Of a stretch of 64,000 nt of DNA, positions 57,506-64,000 are shown one piece after another. The notes beneath the pieces are model-generated. The model was not told where the DNA came from. It searched no databases and worked only from the letters and a program-made list of their open reading frames with translations. Each line of letters starts with the position of its first letter. The stretch's first letter is position 1. The translations under genes and the position numbers were made by a program. Source of the DNA: Gymnorhina tibicen (Eukaryota > Chordata > Aves > Passeriformes > Artamidae); the NCBI GenBank assembly GCA_013399875.1, contig VXAZ01006320.1, positions 399,148 through 463,147 on the forward strand. Direction: 5' to 3'.

Positions 57506-60500
57506 TGCAGCTCTGGAATACTTCTTCAAAAAAGTGTATTACCTTAGAGTAGAATAAAAGCATAGTTCTGTACTTAGTGGTCCAGCAAGCAGAAAACTAA
57601 TTACAGATACATCCTCTGCAGAAGGACTGCAGCAGGAAGCCCTAAACGAGCTACCCTCCACTCCAGGTTTGTATCACGACACCACCGCACTTGGCCGCCC
57701 AGATCAATTCCACAAGTCAAGCTCAAACCTCTACTGGCAGCTCTGCCAATGCCTTACTGGGGCTTTGAACAGGTTACAAATTGGGATGCAAGTATTACTG
57801 CCACCCTAATAGTGCATTCTTGTAGGTATGTATGAGAAGTGCTATTAAAAAAATATTTACTATTAATCTAACTGCAGTTAAAAAGGAAATGCTAACTCCT
57901 GACTACAGTGTAAATTTGATTTTAACAAAAGAACTCTGTACTTTCTTAGAGTGCAAGCTTCTATCTTAAATGCCAAGAAAAGAATTATTTTTCAACACTA
58001 AAAAAAGTCACAGGAGATTAATCTATTTGCTATGGTAACTATGCCACAGTACACACAACAATTATGACACTTGTTTCAATGTCAGAATGTGACATTTCAG
58101 AAAGAATACTGAAAAAGTATAATACAGTTTAATCAAATGAAACATTTTCCGCCAGAGCATCATGTGTGGCACCAGCAGAGGCTGTACAGACAGTAAAAAA
58201 CCGGATTATACAGAATCTTTAACAACAGAAGTATTTATGTTTATTTTAAACTTTAACATTTTGTGGATTATGACTGACATTTATATATATTTGTGTTTCT
58301 CAGTCAAGAAAACCCCAGGATCTAAAAGCCATCCTGGCAAAGATCCAGACTATCTACAGATACAGGACAGAATTTCAGGGGAAGGTGAAAATAAAGGAAA
58401 CATCAGACAACACTACATTGTTATGGTGTTACTTGCTGCACTTTTTAACACACTTGAAAATACTGCAGGTTTTCTTAACTTTCATGATATGGCACTTCAG
58501 AAGGGATCAAGAAAAAAATTAATATATAAATAACAGTGAAGCAGTTTCTATTTAATGATTGTTAAATTACTGGGAAAAAATCCCTCACCAAACCAAGCCC
58601 AGACAGAATTATGCTGCTTACAGGCAGCTTCTACTGAATAGTGAAATGCTTGAATTCTACCTGCCTGGGGATATTATAAGGATACCCTCACAGTTGCATA
58701 GTGGTATAATTTACATTTCATTTTAGAAAGGATCTGACTGTTTACTTTTATTCAGTTTCCAAAGAAACACTCTAAATTTATATGCTATGAAAACCAAAAC
58801 ACTTTATGCACATTAACAGTCTGACAAGCATATTACATACCTCATCTGTGTAATATTATAAAATTTTCCACATACAGTGCTTCAGGGCACTGTAGTAATG
58901 AAAATAACATTTATCAAACTGTAAGTCATTATTTTAATTATATAAATCAAAATACTAAAGGAAGAATGTATTTAATTTTATCAGTGTGAAGTTAAGAACA
59001 AGGCTTTCCACACAAAGTTATTATTCATTGGTTGTAGGTCAAGGTGGAAGAACCAGCAAGTTAAGGTTGTTTTTTAAATGTATTAGAAGTTCAAACAACT
59101 CTGTACAGCTTGCTCAGATCTTCCTGGCAAAGGTATTAAGGTTTGTATTTTCCACTCCATTTATTACCTGAGGCAATATTTATTTTTAACAGGTAAGAAA
59201 ATTCATTCAGTTACTCGCTGCAAATATTCAGTTACAAAGTTTCAGGACTGTCATGATCCATATCAGGAAGTCTAAGTTAAAGGCAGAAGCAAGTAACATA
59301 TTTTGCAGGTCTGGAAAATGCTGTATAAATCTCGCCAGATTATTGTATCTTGGAACAAATCTGCCTACGTACATGTTGAGTATATTCAGCTGAAGCTGGG
59401 CAGGTGAATTCTTGATATTCCATTGCTACTAGGCATGCTCCATAAATTAAGGCTTATAAATGGGGTTATATAAAGTATGGGAGTTTTAGTAATTGCTGTT
59501 CTTGAAGACTACAAACCATTGTTTATTCCCAGTAGGGACAAAACACTACTCCTCTTCATCCTTATGCCAGCTGAGCTGATGAAGCAGGACTAAAGACAAG
59601 TAAAAAGCCCTCAGGAACAAGTTGTACAGCCAGACTGCAATAAAGCAGGACTAAGATCCAGGTGCTTCCAATTTGAATCCACCATACTGCACATGCACAA
59701 ATCGGCACCTACATTCAACTATGTCTCACACTTCACTGGGCAAGATTTTACCTTGCTGAAGTACTTCAAATAAAAGTTTTGAAGCCCCTTGCTCTAAACC
59801 ACACTTACATGTTTAGTGCAACGAGTAAAATGCAGCTGCAGTACAGTGTACAAAATAAAAAACTTAAACCCTCTATTTGCATGCATGAAGCACGGCAAAT
59901 AACTATTTAATGTCATTGTGCCTTATATAATTAGGCAAATGCCTAGCTGTCGCTGTCTTAAACAGATGAATACTTTCCAAAAGTTCCTCACTATCTTGTA
60001 ATTTTAATGACAGTATGTAATCATAACCTTCCTCTGTCAGTTGAGGGAAAAACCTCACAAGTGACTGAGATTTATATTATTATGCAATAGCCAAATAACC
60101 AAACAAGACACTATAAGAGCTGAGTATCAATCTGGACAATCACAAAGCTAAAATACAGACAATACTCAGTCTGAAGAAAGAACTTGTTTACCAGCTGAGT
60201 ACCATGGATTAGTGAGTTCTTGGAATGTAATAAAGATTATACGCAGTCCCTTCACAGTGAAGTTGCAGTTAAGCACAGTGCATACCGAACCTAAATGAGA
60301 GAGATCTGTAACAGGCAAAATTCAGTCTGGTCTGTGACTAGATAACACATGCTCAAGTTCTCGTGTTGACTGAAACGCAACTGTTACATCCACTCCCTCG
60401 TCACCCTCTGCCCTCGTTAATGATCTATTTCCTTAAGAAATACCTGCTATGTTTAGCAGCTCAGTAAAGTTGTGTATGTTTGGTTTTTTCACCTTTTTTC

Positions 60501-60539
60501 CCTTAGAATGGACTTGGGGGAGGGAAGGATGACATTTAA

Positions 60540-60690
60540 TAACACATGCCGCACAACAGCTTTCCCAGGATATGTTACAAAACAAGAGACTGCATGACCT
60601 GCTCAAGGTTACAGAATGACTCCATTGCTCACTCTGAATTAAAAACTGGTATCCTCCTGACTCCTCCTGTATTTTCACTAATAAAATAAT
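60540..60690 (+). mobile_element. Ancient MIR/core-SINE-like relic
   Basis: The run TGACCTGCTCAAGGTTACAG then ATTAAAAACTGGTATCCTCC and TGACTCCTCCTGTATTTTCA resembles the conserved amniote element whose consensus contains the phrases TGACTTGC-CAAGGTCACA and CTCCTGACTCCCAGTCC. It is very old and partly decayed. The family name is tentative. Confidence 0.5.
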
Positions 60691-60699
60691 ACCACTACT

Positions 60700-60870
60700 G
60701 AACAGTTGCAGAGCTCCTTTCATCACAGGATGTCAAAGGCCTTTATAAATATTAATTAAGCATTGCAGCAACACTAAGAAGTATGTAAAACTTAATTCTG
60801 GACATGAGTAAACCCAAGCAAAGAATAAATAACTATGTTCAAAGCCATAGGACAAGTCAGCAGTATGGAG
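60700..60870 (+). mobile_element. Second ancient SINE-like relic, adjacent
   Basis: The segment TTTCATCACAGGATGTCAAA, CCTTTATAAATATTAATTAA, then GACATGAGTAAACC and TATGTTCAAAGCCATA matches the first half of the same old amniote element (CTTTTCATC, AAAGCGCTTTACAAA, ACAGATGGG-AAACTGAGG in remembered consensus). With the piece at 60540 it suggests two copies or one rearranged copy. Confidence 0.45.
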
Positions 60871-63800
60871 AGAAATGGCTCTTGCCATTAAGGAGCACTC
60901 CATTAGAAACAAGGACATAATTAATACTCCAAATGTGATGCGAAGAGCCCTTGATCGCCAATACATTACTGTAAAACCTGGTCATGTGCAATCCTGCAAA
61001 GACCACACTAAATTTCAGGCAGCATTCTCATAAAGACACCAACTGTGTCTTCCTCCAACCACAGAAAACAGTTCTCATGAGATTTTTTTAAAATTCTGTT
61101 TTTCTTGTTTGGCAACTTTCCTAAGTGAAGACAAGTAAGAGTGTGATATTCTTTGGTACTTTTATAAAATTAACAAGTAATACCGAGCTGAGACACAATT
61201 AAAATATGAATTCAGGCCTCACAAGTGCAAGTAAGCTACTTCTTAACATTCAGTCATGTACTCCAGTAATTAAGGAAGCAAAATACCATTTTTTTTAAGA
61301 ACTCAAAATCCATTCTCTGAAGAAATAACCACAAGCCCAAAAGTAAAGTTTTCACAAACTATAATGGAGTCATCACTTAATTGAGTACTCAGTGATCTTA
61401 CAACTTGAGATAACATGTCCACGTCTGACCTGCTACAAGCGTGACTCTTTTACAATCGTTTTGTCTTTCCAATGACTGTAACTACCGCAAGAAACCAATC
61501 TGTAAAACTGATAGTTTTACTGTGAAAGCCAACCATACTAAAACATACTAAATGCTTCTATGTACTGCCACATTTGCAGACTTAACGACAGGAGTGAGAT
61601 TAATTTTTGTATTTCTTAAAATTGTTGTTAACCCACTGAAAAATACCCAAGATGCCCAGCTCTGAACTCCTGTAAAAAATCACTTTAAATCCAGTAAAAT
61701 TTTCATTAGTCCCTTTTCCCTGAAAAAAAGAGAACCTGACATTAATGACTGCAAAAAATACTTTTGCTTTGAAGAAAGACTACTGTTTTCTATGTAAGAC
61801 AAAAGAAGTTGCATTAAAAATATTTGCAGATTCACTTTGCAGTGAACTCTGTATTAGAAAAGGAGACTGTTGTTGCAATGTTAATAAAAGAATTTAAATG
61901 AAAAATTGTGTAATTCATATTTCACCCCAGCAGCTGTTCAGGTTTTTCACAGGTTATTTTTTTTAAAATATTCTTAATAGTTCAATGACAAATTTTACTT
62001 TGCACCAAAATAACAAGATTCAGTGAAGGCTGACAGAAAAGTTGGCTGAATGAAAAACAGGTTTGTGTTTTGTGTTTTACATAACAAAGCATGTTTTTCA
62101 TCTGGCTACTGAATGAACGCCTGGACATGGTGTTTTGGATTTTTTTCACACTGTTTCAAAAGGACATAATCTGGCAGTAGAAACTTAAGTCTCTGGGCAA
62201 TAAAGGTGTGTATCACCAGTATAATTTTATCTGAAGTTCTCCTGTAGCACAAAACCAGAGAGCAATTCAGTATTATATCTAGTACACAGCTTTCATTACA
62301 TGAAGCAATTTTTCCTCCTTCTTACATGGGACAACAGCTATTTAACATAGTTTATGTTATCATTCAAGCATTATGCCTTCAACAGAGATCTGATGAGATT
62401 TAACAGCTCTGCTTTAATAAATGGTGTTCCACACCCACTAATTCTCCAGAAATCAACAGCCCAAAGTTGCTGAGTTTTCTGGGTTGAACTAATCACCCAA
62501 CCTTCAACAAAAAAGTCTTGAAGAGTCTAATCAACTCATTGCCACTTAGAAGTAGGACCAAGTTCAAGATCACATACTGCTGAGATGTATCCAAACATAT
62601 CTGGAAACAAGGAGGGAGCAACCTCTCAGTCTGCAGCTACGGAAGCTTTACTGAACAGTGGTAGTATCATGTGGCCTCCAGACAAACAGACCTACTACAG
62701 ACACAACCATTGCGCACGTAACTCTCCACGTCTGGAAAAGCACAGATACGTGATCTTAGCCGGGCTCAACAGAGTTTCATTACCTTCACAAAGCTGCTGA
62801 TCCCTAGCTTTTATCTAGTAATGGGATATCCCGTGCAAAATGTCTAATTGTATTGCAGCATATTCTCACACTTCTATGAGCCACTCTGTAAGTCATGGAG
62901 GACTGTATGTATACAAAGAAAGGAGTTACAACTATACTGTTACAGACCATGGTTGTACTAAGGTCATCAAGATTCCACTGTAGATTAAATAACATCAGGA
63001 TTCCCCGTGCCAGTAGTAAAGAGATACAGTATTTACTGTATCAATAAATAACTCTATTTTATAACACTACTATTCAATATTTGTTGCCTATAGGTAACTA
63101 CAGATGATAAACTAAAATCTGGTGAAATAGCAATGCTAAATTATAAGCCAGGTGTTTTACAGAAAAAAAAAAGCTTAAATATATTTACCACTCTAGGTGT
63201 GTAATTAAAATACTGTTCTGACACTCATCAACTCTGGCATGCATATCAAGGTTTCTTTACAATATGAAAACTGATATAAACTTCCTCCTTCCCCACTTTC
63301 GTATGAAGATTTAAACACTGATAAAACTTACCTTGATAAATTAAATCACATCAACTGTGCCCTTCTAATGGCTTTTAGAATCAGATGCACCGCACTGTTC
63401 AAACGATGGAGCGATATTTGTAAAATGTACATGTGACACCAAAGTGAGCCATTTTATTAACAGACCATGCCCACTTGTTCTGGGGCTTGCACCTGCTGTT
63501 AAAAGGCAGGCAAAGATCAGACTTCATTAGATCCTCAATGAGAATGACAGACTGCAGACCCTGCTCAAGAAACTAGGTAAGTCACAGGGGAATTAAAGTC
63601 TTCTCCTTGCTGCATTGCTACAGACTTTCTGAAGGCCAAAGCATGAGACCTACTCCTAAAACGTTAAGTGAATAAATGAAAGGTGTAGGTCTTGAAAAAA
63701 TTCGATACACTCTCAATCACTAAAGAAAACTGAACTTTATTCTGGTGAGTTAGCTCAAAATAAAGAGATATGCTAGACTTGGTATCTACTTCTAAAGCAT

Positions 63801-64000
63801 CAAGACCTCGGGGGCACTGAAAAATGACTGTGTTTGACTCTTAGGTCAAATGTGGTAAGCCCAAAGATTCCCTGCAGCACCTGATGTGGAAGCATTTCAT
63901 CCCCAGATGCTGCTTCTCACCCTTCTTACTGCAACAGGCTGGCCCATCCTTTCCATTAGTCATTTTTCACTCAAAAATGAGATCAATAAATTATTCAAAA

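Larger units (their letters stand above)
48580..64000 (-). other. TNRC6B: Long 5' intron of TNRC6B (runs past the window end)
   Basis: About 15.4 kb upstream of the first coding exon seen hold no exon I can prove, no CpG island and no GC-rich promoter. I remember human TNRC6B as a very large gene with long 5' introns, which fits. Contents recognised are a TA/CA microsatellite (54810-54836), a long decayed CR1 (56765-57505) and SINE-like relics (60540-60870). Other open frames, the longest 127 codons at 49777-50160, look random. Confidence 0.8.

Noticed and set aside
1..64000. TNRC6A or TNRC6C as the gene identity
   Set aside because: Paralogue-specific blocks ([10 protein letters not shown] start, [42 protein letters not shown] end) fit TNRC6B and not the other two.
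1..64000. CRISPR arrays, tRNA or rRNA genes, snoRNA or miRNA hairpins, bacterial operons
   Set aside because: No regular spaced repeats, tRNA boxes or rRNA sequence were seen. Intronic hairpins cannot be judged reliably by eye, so none is claimed.

Overview
This is a vertebrate nuclear window, almost certainly from a bird, and very likely a neoavian one. The evidence is a split gene with GT-AG introns, several CR1 LINE fragments ending in the avian-type CR1 tail, an ERVL-like LTR of the kind common in neoavian genomes, and deep amniote repeat relics. There are no bacterial or phage features.

One gene explains the window. It is TNRC6B (trinucleotide repeat containing adaptor 6B, a GW182 protein), on the minus strand. 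I traced 22 coding exons by splice sites and unbroken reading phase, from 48579 (right, 5') to the stop codon at 6708-6710 (left, 3'). Joined, they encode about 1825 residues with no frameshift or internal stop. I recall the human protein as about 1833 residues, so only the first few codons are missing. The first exon, promoter and CpG island lie to the right of the window.

Layout, in transcript order from right to left: 64000-48580 is a long 5' intron with an old CR1 and fossil SINE-like segments. 48579-42941 holds the Lys/Glu-rich N-terminus, a 22-nt microexon and the conserved PREVPPRF exon. 39615-37288 is the giant GW-rich exon. 36011-32719 holds the Argonaute-hook exons. 31510-24862 holds a degenerate UBA-like region. 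23680-19302 holds Ser/Pro-rich and Gln-rich exons. 19069-18015 holds the PAM2-type PABP-binding region. 13497-10113 holds the tryptophan-dotted silencing-domain exons. 9628-6708 holds the RRM and C-terminus. 6707 to 1 reads as a long 3' UTR.

The protein links Argonaute-miRNA complexes, through its GW repeats, to poly(A)-binding protein and the CCR4-NOT and PAN2-PAN3 deadenylases, through its C-terminal silencing domain. The introns carry three CR1 pieces, one ERVL-like LTR with an internal tandem duplication, one complete solo LTR with a 4-bp target duplication, and relics of two older LINE types. I found no second protein gene, RNA gene or undescribed system. The points most worth checking are a GC-AG intron, a promoter-bearing LTR about 80 bp from exon 18, and a structured 3' UTR.
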